This document shows positions 1 through 8,949 of a DNA stretch of 64,000 nucleotides, piece by piece (the stretch's first letter is position 1; every line of letters starts with the position of its first letter). The notes under the pieces were generated by a model. It searched no databases, was not told the origin of the DNA, and saw only the letters and a list, made by a program, of their open reading frames with translations. Position numbers and translations under genes: made by a program. The stretch comes from Bradyrhizobium arachidis (GTDB taxonomy: Bacteria; Pseudomonadota; Alphaproteobacteria; Rhizobiales; Xanthobacteraceae): NCBI RefSeq assembly GCF_024758505.1, contig NZ_CP077970.1, positions 620,001 through 684,000 on the forward strand, written 5' to 3'.

Positions 1-1
1 C

Positions 2-658
2 GACGGCGAAACCGGCGTGCTCGTTGCGCCCGCCGATCCGGCCGATCTCGCGCGCGGAATCCTGACTCTGCTGCGCGATCCGAAGATGGGGCGCGAACTG
101 GGTCAGCGCGGCCGTCGCCTGATGCTCGAACGCTTCACCTTGCGGCGGACGGTGGAAAACCAGCACAGGCTGTATCAGAGGCTGAAGCGCGATGCCCCTG
201 CCGGTTACCGCAAATCTCGCACCGCGCTTCGTACCATCCTGGGCGCCGGGGTCTGCGGCTACCTCGGGTTTCGCTATCTCGTGGTCGATTCGCGGATCCT
301 GCCGGCATGGGACGCCGGCTGGCGTCCCTGGCATTTTGCGCGAGCCCGCTACCGGATTGCCCGTATCCTGCACGCGCTCGCGTCACAGATCGACAGGCGG
401 AGCAAGCGCCGGCAGATGCGAGCCGTGACGCCGGTTGCCGCTCCCGCTGCTCAACCGGTGCAGGTCAATCTGCAGTTCCAGTCGGTGCAGCCGGCCGCGC
501 CGGAGCCGATCGCGCCGCAGCTTCGGCTGCTGGCCCGCATGATGCTCTACCGGTTTTACGCCTTTGTCGGACGCCAGAAGCTCGGCTGGGGTCTGCGCGC
601 CAAATTTCGTCGCATGCTCGCGACGGCCTGGCAAAGGTTGACCGGCTTGTGGCGATGA
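2..658 (+). CDS. Glycosyltransferase family 1/4, C-terminal part (start lies before the window)
   Basis: The reading frame is open to the first base of the window, so this is the 3' part of a gene. The first visible residues read DGETGVLV followed by a helix with LLRDP, which is the nucleotide-sugar-binding end of GT-B (GT4) glycosyltransferases. After about residue 55 the chain continues with a basic tail of roughly 160 residues, with a small hydrophobic stretch (GAGVCGYLGFRYLVV) and two arginine-rich segments. That tail is longer than in a standard GT4 enzyme and suggests membrane association. The donor and acceptor sugars cannot be told from this fragment. The family is fairly sure; the role (surface polysaccharide assembly) is inference. 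Confidence 0.72.
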   Translation, partial: DGETGVLVAPADPADLARGILTLLRDPKMGRELGQRGRRLMLERFTLRRTVENQHRLYQRLKRDAPAGYRKSRTALRTILGAGVCGYLGFRYLVVDSRILPAWDAGWRPWHFARARYRIARILHALASQIDRRSKRRQMRAVTPVAAPAAQPVQVNLQFQSVQPAAPEPIAPQLRLLARMMLYRFYAFVGRQKLGWGLRAKFRRMLATAWQRLTGLWR

Positions 659-751
659 TCGCTGCGGCGTGGTCTGCCGCGTCGTGCTGACAAACGGTCG
701 CAACTGACATCGCGCCGGTGCCTATGCAGAAACTCACGAAATCAGCGCCTA

Positions 752-1939
752 TCATGCTGCACCTACCCGCGCCGGCTCCTCGAACGTAAATTGTCGCATA
801 TCGATATCGGCTGGAATCGTCTCGCGAAGCGCCAACTTTGCGAGAACTTCACCGATGCCGCCCGAATGCTTGAAGCCGTGCCCGGAGCACGGCGAAGCCA
901 CGAGAACATTCGGCATGTCCGGATGGCGATCGATGATGAAACGCGCATCCTTGACCTTGGTGTACAGGCAGACTTCAGCCCGGACGCACTGCGATGTGAC
1001 GCCGTTGAAGAACGGTTCGACGTAGGTCGCAAACATCGAGCGCCGTTCTTCCTCGGAAACGACACGAGACACGCTTTCAGGCGTATCTTCCGTCTGCTCC
1101 TGTTCCGTCGCGATCTTCACGCCATCCGAAACGCCGCCCAGCGCAGGAAGTCCATAGATATTCTGATCTCGACCCGGAACCATCCAGATGAAAGCCGGAA
1201 AATTCTCCGGCTGATACATCTCCAGGGATTTCCGGTCTGCAAGCGCGAACCAGTACAGCACCTGACGCTGCACCTTCAGCTCTACGGGTGAACGCAGCAA
1301 CTGCGGAAGCCAGGGCCCCGCGGTGATGATGAGTTGACCGGCGTGATAGACGCCGCGATCCGTAACGACGCAAACTCCGCCCGATACACTCTCGTAAGAA
1401 GTGACGCGCTCGTTGATTCTGATGTCAGCCTTTTGTTGACGGGCGCGGACAAGCTGCGCACGGATGCACGCTTCAGGCGTCACGTACCCACTGTCCTTGT
1501 CGAAATAGACTTTCTCGTCGTCTGAGATCCGGAACGCGGGATGTCTGGCCATCAATTCGGCAGGTGAGAGTCGCTCATATTTCACACCCGCCAAATCGGC
1601 CGCTTCTTCGGTCGTTTCGACAAAGCGGGGATTCTGATGTCGATGCGCGCCTCGCGGGCCGCCTATGACGGCAAGCCCATTCAGCCTCATAAGACTGACA
1701 TCAAGCTGCTCTTCGAGTTCGGTCCAGATGCGATGGGAGCGCCTTGCGAGAGCCGAATACATGGGACCTTCACCGCAGGCCACGCGGGTGATCCGGCTCT
1801 CGCCATGCGTAGAGCCAAGCCGGTGGGGAGGGTCGTACTGATCGATTCCCAGCACGCTCACATTCCGCGACGCGAGCTGATAGAGCGCCGAAGAGCCCAT
1901 GGCACCGAGGCCGAGTACAATCACGTCGTAATGCTTCAT
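752..1939 (-). CDS. FAD-dependent amine oxidase, sarcosine / N-methyltryptophan oxidase family
   Basis: A 395-residue protein starting MKHYDVIVLGLGAMGSS, a Rossmann dinucleotide-binding motif (GLGAMG) placed at the very N terminus. The start was chosen because this motif normally sits there and GGGAG lies a few bases upstream; the frame stays open further upstream but without homologous-looking sequence. Cys324, in the context EVCLYT, matches the cysteine that binds FAD covalently in monomeric sarcosine oxidase, and SGHGFK near the C terminus is another family motif. Members oxidise secondary amines such as sarcosine, N-methyltryptophan or pipecolate to the imine with release of hydrogen peroxide. 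The exact substrate is open. It is divergent from the amidase gene, with a shared 230-base upstream region. Confidence 0.85.
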   Translation of the reverse strand: MKHYDVIVLGLGAMGSSALYQLASRNVSVLGIDQYDPPHRLGSTHGESRITRVACGEGPMYSALARRSHRIWTELEEQLDVSLMRLNGLAVIGGPRGAHRHQNPRFVETTEEAADLAGVKYERLSPAELMARHPAFRISDDEKVYFDKDSGYVTPEACIRAQLVRARQQKADIRINERVTSYESVSGGVCVVTDRGVYHAGQLIITAGPWLPQLLRSPVELKVQRQVLYWFALADRKSLEMYQPENFPAFIWMVPGRDQNIYGLPALGGVSDGVKIATEQEQTEDTPESVSRVVSEEERRSMFATYVEPFFNGVTSQCVRAEVCLYTKVKDARFIIDRHPDMPNVLVASPCSGHGFKHSGGIGEVLAKLALRETIPADIDMRQFTFEEPARVGAA

Positions 1940-2169
1940 CTTGCTCCCGAGACGGCCGCCCGCGCTATCGAATGATCCGTCGACGCCGCCCCATGGCGCG
2001 CGAAAGCCCGAAGCATCATGCAAGCTGCTCCCATTGGCAATCGAAAGTCGCATTGGTCGCTGACAATTCGTCGCATCGGCGCGCCGTTGCAGTGGCCATG
2101 CAGAATCGTACCTGTACACATCATTGCATCCCCCATAACCTTCGCCGCGCAATTTTTGGGGGATGCGAC

Positions 2170-3726
2170 GTGGCGAAGAAGACTGTGACGAAGAAGAAGG
2201 TAGTGAAAAAGGCATCGCGCCATACCGCGGCAGCGAAGTCGGCGAAGAAAGCAACCAAGACAACGGTCAAGAAGGCCGCACCGGACAAGGCGGCCAAGCC
2301 GCGTCGTCCCAAGGGACAGATCTGGCAATGGTCCGCCGTCGAGACCGCGGCGGCGATCCGCTCCGGCGCCGTCTCTGCCGTGGAGGCCGTGGAATCTCAT
2401 CTCGAGCGCATGCGCGCCGTCAATCCGAAGCTCAATGCCGTTGTCGTCGATCTCTCCGAGGAGGCGCTTGCAGCGGCGCATGCTGCGGACAAGCAGCGCG
2501 CCAAGGGCGGCGAACTTGGCCTGCTGCACGGCGTGCCCGTCACGGTGAAGGAAAACGTCGACTACGAGGGCCGACCGAATTTCAACGGCGTGCCGGCAAA
2601 CAAGGATCTCATCGCGCCGTCGGACTCGCCCGTCGTGCGCAACCTGAAGAAGGCCGGTGCGATCGTCATCGGCCTCACCAACACGCCGGAATTCTCCTTC
2701 CGCGGCTTTACCGACAATCCGCTGCATGGCCTCACGCTCAACCCGTGGGATCCTGATATCACCTGCGGAGGTTCGTCGGGCGGCGCAGGCGCGGCAGTCG
2801 CCGCCGGCATCGGCACCATTGCGCATGGCAACGACATCGGCGGCTCGCTGCGCTGGCCGGCGCATTGCAACGGCGTCGCGACCATCAAGCCGACGCAGGG
2901 TCGCATTCCCGCATTCAACCAGAGCGCCACCTCTGAGCGCCCGATGCTCGCGCATCTGATGTCGGCGCAGGGGCCGCTCGCGCGCCATGTCGGCGACGTC
3001 CGCCTGGCGCTGGAGGTGATGAGCCAGCGCGATCCGCGCGATCCCTGGTGGGTGCCCGCGCCCCTGGTTGGGCCGAAGCCGAAGGGGCCGATCAAGGTCG
3101 CGCTGGCTAAGATCCCCGAGGATATGGACGTCGATCCGCAGGTCGCCGCGGCGCTGCGGCAGGCTGCCGATCACCTGGAGCGCTCCGGCTATCGCGTCAG
3201 CGAAGTCGAGGTGCCCGATATCAGCGGGGTCTGGCAGACCTGGTGCGACATCATCACCAACGAGACGGTGGTGATGCAGGAAGAGGCGATGCTGAAGGTG
3301 ACCTCGGAGGACTTTCACAAAGCCTGGGGTGGCATGAAGGCCAAGGCCGATGTGCTCGATCTCAAGGCCTGGATGCGCGCCACCGCCGCGCGCAACGGCC
3401 ATATCCGCGCCTGGCAATTGTTCTTCGAGGAGTATCCGGTCGTGCTGGCGCCGACGACGGTGAAGCCGACGCCGGGCCCGCGCGAGGACACGGTCAGCGC
3501 CGAGCGCGTGCAGGAGATATTTTGGGGCGAGATCCGCTTCATCTCCGCGATCAACGTGCTGGGCTTGCCCGGCGCCGTGGTGCCGGTGGCGGTGCATGAC
3601 GGCAAACCCATCGGCGTGCAGCTCATCGCCGGCCGCTATCGTGAGGACCTCGCGCTGGACGCGGCGGCCGCGATCGAGAAGCGCGCCGGCGTGCTGGCCC
3701 ATCAACTATGGGAGCGGATGGGCTAG
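2170..3726 (+). CDS. Amidase signature family hydrolase with a lysine-rich N-terminal tail
   Basis: About 518 residues from a GTG start at 2170, chosen because GGGGG lies just upstream and the residues before it do not look coding, although the frame is open from 1972. The first 50 or so residues are almost only Lys, Ala, Thr and Val, like a histone-H1-type tail. The catalytic domain follows. The Ser-cisSer-Lys triad is clear: Lys127 (VTVKENVDY), Ser202 in GGSSGG, and Ser226 (DIGGSLRWP). The 75- and 24-residue spacings are those of fatty acid amide hydrolase. The enzyme should hydrolyse a carboxamide to acid plus ammonia. The substrate is unknown. The basic tail is unusual for this family. 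Confidence 0.88.
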   Translation: MAKKTVTKKKVVKKASRHTAAAKSAKKATKTTVKKAAPDKAAKPRRPKGQIWQWSAVETAAAIRSGAVSAVEAVESHLERMRAVNPKLNAVVVDLSEEALAAAHAADKQRAKGGELGLLHGVPVTVKENVDYEGRPNFNGVPANKDLIAPSDSPVVRNLKKAGAIVIGLTNTPEFSFRGFTDNPLHGLTLNPWDPDITCGGSSGGAGAAVAAGIGTIAHGNDIGGSLRWPAHCNGVATIKPTQGRIPAFNQSATSERPMLAHLMSAQGPLARHVGDVRLALEVMSQRDPRDPWWVPAPLVGPKPKGPIKVALAKIPEDMDVDPQVAAALRQAADHLERSGYRVSEVEVPDISGVWQTWCDIITNETVVMQEEAMLKVTSEDFHKAWGGMKAKADVLDLKAWMRATAARNGHIRAWQLFFEEYPVVLAPTTVKPTPGPREDTVSAERVQEIFWGEIRFISAINVLGLPGAVVPVAVHDGKPIGVQLIAGRYREDLALDAAAAIEKRAGVLAHQLWERMG

Positions 3727-3740
3727 GCTGTTCGGATCGG

Positions 3741-3786
3741 CTCGCCCTCTTCCGTTGTGTGGGAGAGGGTCGGGGTGAGGTGAAGG
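3741..3786. repeat. Short intergenic palindromic (REP-like) element
   Basis: The 60 bases between the amidase and the next gene contain CTCGCCCTCTTCC and then GGGAGAGGGTCGGGGTGAGG, a hairpin-forming pair. It resembles a common Bradyrhizobium intergenic repeat. It may also stop or stabilise transcripts from the two converging genes. No longer function is visible. Confidence 0.5.
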
Positions 3787-3788
3787 GG

Positions 3789-4037
3789 TTAGGCGCGCGC
3801 GTCCAGCACCGCTCTCGCTGCGGCGACATAGTCGCGCCAGTGGAGGTCGGCGTAACGCTCTGCCTGTCGTGCGCAGGTCACGTCAGGCGCGTGGGCGGCG
3901 GCGATCATCCGTGCGTAGCGTTCTTCAGCCACCGTCATGTCGGATGCTGCGACGGGCGGTACGAAGGCAGAGACGGCCTGCGGTGCTGCGACAAGCCCGG
4001 CCATTCCGGCAAGCATGGTGCGGCGTGACGTCTTCAT
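3789..4037 (-). CDS. Small exported protein with Tat-like signal, unknown function
   Basis: An 82-residue protein if started at MKTSRRTMLAG; the frame is open 20 residues further upstream and a second Met lies two codons earlier. The N terminus carries SRRTMLAGMAGLVAAPQAVSA, a twin-arginine-like signal followed by a hydrophobic stretch and an AxA cleavage site. The mature part is only about 55 residues, Ala-rich, with two Trp/Tyr-containing helices (YADLHWRDYVAAARAVL). I do not recognise a family. Third-position GC is like that of its neighbours. It converges on the amidase gene. It could be spurious, but a signal peptide followed by a charged helical domain argues for a real gene. Confidence 0.5.
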   Translation of the reverse strand: MKTSRRTMLAGMAGLVAAPQAVSAFVPPVAASDMTVAEERYARMIAAAHAPDVTCARQAERYADLHWRDYVAAARAVLDARA

Positions 4038-4183
4038 CGCTATCATCCTATCTGGTCTGCTGACGTATTTGGCGGGCAAGCGTTGTCGCTGTTGCATCAG
4101 GGTACCTGCGCCGGCGCCAACAGTCTAGGAGCCGTGGATATGGCTTGACGCTTGGAACGCCTGCGTTCCATCTAGGGGCGGAT

Positions 4184-5137
4184 ATGGCGTCGAACCGTCA
4201 GGCTGTCGGACGATCACGTGGCCTCCCTGGTCAAACATTGAGATCGGCGTCCGGGGCGCTCGCATGGCTTCCCGGTGCGGCGCTGGCGTGCGTCCTGTCG
4301 ATGACCTCTGTGGCGCTCGGCGCTGAGGACGGGGAAGACGAGCCGGCCAAGCCGTCGGTCCCGAACGTCTATCTCGACCTGCGAACGAGCTATGCGGCGC
4401 TCCCTGCCGGAACGCTCGGCCTCGGCTTCGGCCACTCGTCGATCTCGGCGGCGCTCGAGGCGCTTGTGGCCTTGAAGGGCACCTCGTTTCCAAGCGGCCT
4501 GCCGCCGGCGCAGTCGATCGTCGTCGATCTTCCGCTCACCGTCGACGTCACCGATCGCGTGTCGCTCTATGGCGGCGTGTCCGGCAGCAGCATCAATCTC
4601 GGCAACAGCGGCTGGTCGTCGCTGGCGATCACGAGCTGGAACATCGGCGTTCAGGCCGATCTGTACCAGCAGAACGGCGGCACCATCCCGACCGTCACGC
4701 TGCAATCGACGGTGACCCAGTCGATACCCAACGTGCCTGGTGCGACGACCTCGTTCAACAACATCGTGGAGTTCGACTACGCGCTGGACGAGGACGAGAC
4801 GCGCGGCTGGCTTGCCGGCATGCAGCACACCTATACCGACATCAACAGCCAGGCCGCACGTATCGGCACCAACAAGATCTTCTACGTCGGCGGCTACTAT
4901 CAATGGCCGAGCAACTGGAAGTTCACCGGACGCGTCGGCATCCAGTCGTTCGCCGGCGCGCAACTCCTGAACCAGACGCCTTTCCAGCCCTTCACCCAGC
5001 CGATCGTCCGGCTCGACCTCGACCGCATGGACGACAACGACAACCGCCTGTTCGGCATCACCGCGCAGATCGCGTGGATGCCAAAGCCGGCCTATCAGGC
5101 GACGCTGCGGACGCCGCTCTACGCCGTGCGCAACTGA
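4184..5137 (+). CDS. Exported beta-rich protein, probable outer-membrane barrel, unknown function
   Basis: A 317-residue protein; the ATG at 4184 has AGGGGCG upstream. Residues 1 to about 45 form a long signal peptide (hydrophobic WLPGAALACVLSMTSVALGA, then AxA-type cleavage and an acidic stretch EDGEDEP). The rest alternates polar and hydrophobic residues in strands with many aromatic residues at the strand ends, such as TRGWLAGMQHTYTDI and KIFYVGGYYQWP, as in small outer-membrane beta barrels. The C terminus ends TPLYAVRN rather than in the usual terminal Phe/Trp, so barrel assignment is tentative. I recognise no named family. It stands alone, with a 226-base gap before the diguanylate cyclase. 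Confidence 0.62.
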   Translation: MASNRQAVGRSRGLPGQTLRSASGALAWLPGAALACVLSMTSVALGAEDGEDEPAKPSVPNVYLDLRTSYAALPAGTLGLGFGHSSISAALEALVALKGTSFPSGLPPAQSIVVDLPLTVDVTDRVSLYGGVSGSSINLGNSGWSSLAITSWNIGVQADLYQQNGGTIPTVTLQSTVTQSIPNVPGATTSFNNIVEFDYALDEDETRGWLAGMQHTYTDINSQAARIGTNKIFYVGGYYQWPSNWKFTGRVGIQSFAGAQLLNQTPFQPFTQPIVRLDLDRMDDNDNRLFGITAQIAWMPKPAYQATLRTPLYAVRN

Positions 5138-5363
5138 CCGGTGGGCATGGTGGATTTTGAGTAAAGATTTCCCGCCGAAATTCTACGGACAACGACATCC
5201 CGCGCCGCACCGGCTTCATTGATGCCGAAGGGATTTTCGCGCCGGCGTCGCGGCCAGAAGGCGTCAACCCTTCGTTAGCCTTCGGTCGAGATCGCCTGCC
5301 TTCTTATACCGGTGCAAGGGGCTTTGAGGCAGATTTGGGTTCCTTTCGCCTGGGAGACTGCGA

Positions 5364-6947
5364 ATGTCCCGCTTGGTATCGGAACGAACGTTCCTGGCCG
5401 GGAAGATCATCTTCAATTTTGGCCAGTCCTCGATCAACTGCGTCGTGCGCCGGTTGTCGGGGCAGGGGGCGACGCTCGAGATGGAGAGCGGCCTGGGCGT
5501 GCCCGAGCACTTCCAATTGCGGGTCGCCGGTCAGGATCTGCTCTCCTGTCATGTGGTCTGGCGGTCGGAACGGCAGGTCGGCGTCGCCTTCGAGCAGCCG
5601 GGCAGCGTCGAGCGCCCGACCGGCGAGGATCGGGAACGCTCGCCCGATCAGCTGCTGCGCGGCCAGATGCTGGCGCTGCGCGCCGCGCTCGATCATGTGC
5701 CGACCGGCATCGTGCTGCTCGATTCCAACCTCAGGGCGCGCCTGATCAACCGGTCGTTCCGGCAGATGTGGCGCCTGCCTGACGAAGTCGCCGACAGCAA
5801 TCCGTCCATTATGACGTTGCTTCTCCACGGCCGCGACACCGGTGCCTATGAAGTGCCGGACCCCGAGCTCGATGCCCATGTGGCGGCACGCGTCCGCACG
5901 ATCGAGGCGGGCGATCCGACGCCGGTCGACGTACGCCGGACCAATGGCGATGTCGTGCGCGTCCAGTGTACGCCGCTGCCCGACGGTGGGCGCATGCTGA
6001 CCTATACGCCTGTGACCGACATCGTGCGCTTCTCCGACGAGCTGAAGCTGCTTAGGGACGCGCTGGAGAATGTCGAGGACGGCGTGCTGCTGCTCGATCG
6101 CGATCTCAATGCGACTTTCATGAATAGGCGCGTGCGCGATTTCTGGGAGATCAGTGAGCACGAGGCGGCCGAGCACCCGGCCTATGCATCGCTGGTCCGT
6201 CGCACGCGACGCATGGGTGCGCCCGATCAAAGCGCGGCCGAAGCGGCCAAATTCCCGGCCAAGCGTGTGGAAGAGGTGAAGGCGGGCAACCATGTGCGCG
6301 ACCTCCAGGCCCCTGACGGCCGCAGGCTCCGGACCCACTGCACCACGATGCAGAACGGCGGCCGCATGCTGACCTATGTGGATATCACCGACCTGACGCA
6401 AAAAGCCCAGATGCTGGAAACGCTGGCGACGACCGATCCGCTCACGGGTCTGGTCAACCGCCGGCATTTCCTCACGTGCCTCGAGGCGGAATGGAGCCGC
6501 TTCCAGCGCTACTATCGCGCCGTCTCCGTCCTGATGATCGACATCGATCACTTCAAGTCGATCAACGATCGCTACGGCCATGCGGCCGGTGACGATGCGA
6601 TCAAGGCCGTGGCGGCTGCCTGTATCGAGCGCAAGCGCAAATCCGATGTTGTCGGCCGCATCGGCGGCGAGGAGTTTGCGGTGATGCTGCCGGAGACCAG
6701 CCTGTCACGCGCCAGGACGGTTGCCGATCGCATCCGCAAGCGCGTGATGGCGCTGCAGCTCCGCTCGGATCAAGTACAGTTCGGCGTCACGATCAGTGTC
6801 GGCATTGCCGAGGCGGCGGTGAGCATGTCCGGCATCGACGCGTTGATGAATGCGGCGGATCAGGCGCTGTATCGCGCCAAGGCCGAAGGTCGCAACCGCT
6901 GCATCGCCTGGTCGCCTCCGCCGCCTGCGCCAAAGGCCGCGGAGTAG
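5364..6947 (+). CDS. Diguanylate cyclase with PilZ-like, PAS, PAS and GGDEF domains
   Basis: A 527-residue cytoplasmic signalling protein. Residues 1-85 look like a degenerate PilZ domain (strand pattern RRLSGQGATLEM, then HVVWRSERQVGVAF). Two PAS domains of the same subtype follow at about 105-215 and 230-340; both carry a (L/V)LLD core and end with GGRMLTY. The GGDEF domain spans 355-515 and has GGEEF at 434-438, so it should be active in making cyclic di-GMP from two GTP. RKSD at 425-428, with five residues before GGEEF, is a complete RxxD product-inhibition site. There is no transmembrane segment, so the signal sensed by the PAS domains is internal. The PilZ part lacks the full RxxxR/NxSxxG signature and may not bind cyclic di-GMP. 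Confidence 0.9.
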   Translation: MSRLVSERTFLAGKIIFNFGQSSINCVVRRLSGQGATLEMESGLGVPEHFQLRVAGQDLLSCHVVWRSERQVGVAFEQPGSVERPTGEDRERSPDQLLRGQMLALRAALDHVPTGIVLLDSNLRARLINRSFRQMWRLPDEVADSNPSIMTLLLHGRDTGAYEVPDPELDAHVAARVRTIEAGDPTPVDVRRTNGDVVRVQCTPLPDGGRMLTYTPVTDIVRFSDELKLLRDALENVEDGVLLLDRDLNATFMNRRVRDFWEISEHEAAEHPAYASLVRRTRRMGAPDQSAAEAAKFPAKRVEEVKAGNHVRDLQAPDGRRLRTHCTTMQNGGRMLTYVDITDLTQKAQMLETLATTDPLTGLVNRRHFLTCLEAEWSRFQRYYRAVSVLMIDIDHFKSINDRYGHAAGDDAIKAVAAACIERKRKSDVVGRIGGEEFAVMLPETSLSRARTVADRIRKRVMALQLRSDQVQFGVTISVGIAEAAVSMSGIDALMNAADQALYRAKAEGRNRCIAWSPPPPAPKAAE

Positions 6948-6996
6948 TCGCGGTATCAGCTAAAGCGCGATCTCATCGCGCCTTAGCTCTCTGTTT

Positions 6997-7045
6997 GAGC
7001 ATGATCTCTTCGGAAAAACGCTGCGCACTTTTCCGGTTCATGCTC
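6997..7045. repeat. Intergenic inverted repeat (GAGCATGA...TCATGCTC)
   Basis: GAGCATGATC and CGGAAAA on the left pair with TTTTCCGG and TTCATGCTC on the right, giving a long imperfect hairpin. It sits between two convergent genes and reaches the TAG stop of the carboxymuconolactone-decarboxylase-like gene. Elements of this form are scattered through Bradyrhizobium genomes. It may act as a bidirectional terminator. Confidence 0.6.
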
Positions 7046-7605
7046 TAGTCCGGCACCGGCACGTCAAATGTGTTCAGCGTGACCGAGACCATGCAGTAGA
7101 CGCCCACGAGGTAGGACAGTTCGGCGGCGCCATGCTCGCCAAACTCCTTGACCGCCGCGCGCCAGGTCAATTCCGGCAGCACGCCGCCGCTGACCAGTGC
7201 GGAGGCCATGTCGTAGGCCACCGCCTCCTGCTTGGTCAGGTCGACGGGCCGCTGACCGGCGACGATGGTCGCGAGCTTGTCGTCCGGCAGGCCGCGCTGC
7301 TCGGCAACCAGCACATGCGCGTAGAGCTCATAGCCGGAGCGGAAGTGCGAGCCCGTGACGAGGATCGCGACCTCACGCACGTTCGGGGGCAATAGCGGAT
7401 TCGACGCGATCGCCTTGACTAGCTCCCACACCGGCTTGCCGAAGCGCGGCTCGCGGAGCCAGGGATTCCAGGGCCCGAGCAGCGCGCCATCGTCGCGCAT
7501 GTTCACAAAGCCCTTGAAATGGTCCTTGATGCCGGTTTGCATGTCGTCATAGAGCGGCTTCTGCTCGTCACTCAGGTCTTTTGGATCGAGAATGGGAAGA
7601 CGCAC
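7045..7605 (-). CDS. Carboxymuconolactone decarboxylase / AhpD-like family protein
   Basis: A 186-residue protein, all helical in pattern. The family core is visible: NVREVAILVTGSHFRSGYELYAHVLVAEQRGL, with a Glu, an aromatic and a His (E..YAH) in the arrangement of carboxymuconolactone decarboxylase-like proteins. The CxxC pair of true AhpD peroxidases is absent, so thiol peroxidase chemistry is unlikely and the protein may be a decarboxylase or of unknown activity. It is divergent from the oxalate-decarboxylase-type gene, sharing 168 bases of upstream DNA, so the two could be co-regulated. That link is inference. Confidence 0.8.
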   Translation of the reverse strand: MRLPILDPKDLSDEQKPLYDDMQTGIKDHFKGFVNMRDDGALLGPWNPWLREPRFGKPVWELVKAIASNPLLPPNVREVAILVTGSHFRSGYELYAHVLVAEQRGLPDDKLATIVAGQRPVDLTKQEAVAYDMASALVSGGVLPELTWRAAVKEFGEHGAAELSYLVGVYCMVSVTLNTFDVPVPD

Positions 7606-7772
7606 GGCAAGGTCTCCTCGTTGAGAACGGCGGACCGTCGCCTGCGGTCTCGCTCAAGGCAAGTGAAGTTAAAGTGACAGGCATGTCCCGGGCGCCGGGT
7701 GGCGTGGAGGTGCCGACACGACCGTGTTATGTCTCTTCGGGTCAAGGGAAGCAGCGTCAGCGGGAGAGCGGC

Positions 7773-8948
7773 ATGTCCGATTCGCAGCGCCGGGATTTTT
7801 TGGTCGCGGCCGCCGGCGTCGCGACGCTGGCAGCGCTCACCGGTTCGCAGCCTGCCGTGGCCGGCGATCCCAGCTTCATGAACAACGTCCCCGATGCCGA
7901 TCTCTCGGGCAAGGAGCTGCCGACCTTCAAGTTCGCTCTGGAGAAATCGCAGGGCAAGGTGATCGGCGGCAGCTTTGGCAAGGAAGCGACCGTCACGCAG
8001 TTGCCGATCTCCAAGGGCATCGCCGGCGTCTCGATGCGGCTTGAGGTAGGCGCGATGCGCGAGCTGCATTGGCACGCCACCGCCGCCGAATGGGCCTTCG
8101 TTCTCGAAGGGCGCGTCCGCACCACCGTGATCGATCCCAAGGGATTTGCCGAGACCAACGATTTCGATCCCGGCGACGTCTGGTATTTTCCGCGCGGGCA
8201 TGGCCATATGCTGCAATGTCTCGGCGACAAGCCCTGCCATTTCATCCTGATCTTCGACAACGGCTACTTTTCGGAGTTCGGCACGTTCTCGATCACCGAC
8301 TGGGTCGGCCACGCGCCGGCGCCGCTGCTCGCAAAAAATTTCGGCCTGCCGGAGTCGGCGTTCGCAAGCTTCCCGAAGGACGAGGTGTATTTTGCCCGCG
8401 GCAAGCCGCCGCCGGCCGAGCCGTCGGTGCCGCTGCAGGGCTGGAAGCTGCCGGCGGAGACCCACAAATATCGGCTGCTGGCGCAGCCGCCGCATGCGAC
8501 CTATCCCGGCGGCCGCGAATGGCGGGTGGATTCCAGCCGCTTCCCGATTTCGAAGACCGTCACCGGCGTCATCCTCGATCTCGACGCGGGCGCGCTGCGC
8601 ACGCTGCACTGGCATCCGAACGCCGACGAGTGGCAATACGTCATCGATGGCACCGTGAGCGTCACGCTGTTCGGCTCACACGGCCGCTTCCGCACCGAGC
8701 AGCTCGAGCGCGGCGACGTCGGCTACATCCCGCAGGGCTATGGTCATTCCATCGAGAACATTGGCGACCGGCCGGCGCGCATCCTGATCGGCTTCAATGC
8801 CGGCCTCTATGAGACGATTGATTTGTCGCAATGGATCGCCGGCAATCCGGTCGACGTGCTCGCGACGAATTTTGGCCAGCCGGCGGAGCTGTTCGAAAAG
8901 TTTCCGAAGCAGGATGTGTTCATCGCTGACAGGAATGGGCGAGGATAG
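7773..8948 (+). CDS. oxdC: Bicupin oxalate decarboxylase-type protein, exported by Tat-like signal
   Basis: A 391-residue protein; the start at 7773 has GGGAGAG upstream. Residues 1-30 (SQRRDFLVAAAGVATLAAL...AVA) are a twin-arginine-like signal. Two cupin domains follow, each with the metal set: His99, His101, Glu and a later His in the first, and LHWHPNADEW plus GYGHS in the second, as expected for two manganese sites. SEFGT at 167-171 lies where Bacillus subtilis OxdC has its SENST lid; the lid Glu (Glu168) that favours decarboxylase over oxidase activity is kept. The reaction would be oxalate to formate and CO2, in the periplasm. Its last residues nearly overlap the next gene. Confidence 0.87.
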   Translation: MSDSQRRDFLVAAAGVATLAALTGSQPAVAGDPSFMNNVPDADLSGKELPTFKFALEKSQGKVIGGSFGKEATVTQLPISKGIAGVSMRLEVGAMRELHWHATAAEWAFVLEGRVRTTVIDPKGFAETNDFDPGDVWYFPRGHGHMLQCLGDKPCHFILIFDNGYFSEFGTFSITDWVGHAPAPLLAKNFGLPESAFASFPKDEVYFARGKPPPAEPSVPLQGWKLPAETHKYRLLAQPPHATYPGGREWRVDSSRFPISKTVTGVILDLDAGALRTLHWHPNADEWQYVIDGTVSVTLFGSHGRFRTEQLERGDVGYIPQGYGHSIENIGDRPARILIGFNAGLYETIDLSQWIAGNPVDVLATNFGQPAELFEKFPKQDVFIADRNGRG

Positions 8949-8949
8949 G

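Noticed and set aside
1936..3705. A 589-codon open frame opposite the amidase
   Set aside because: Same mirror effect; the forward frame has the complete amidase triad with family spacing, the reverse frame has no recognisable motif.
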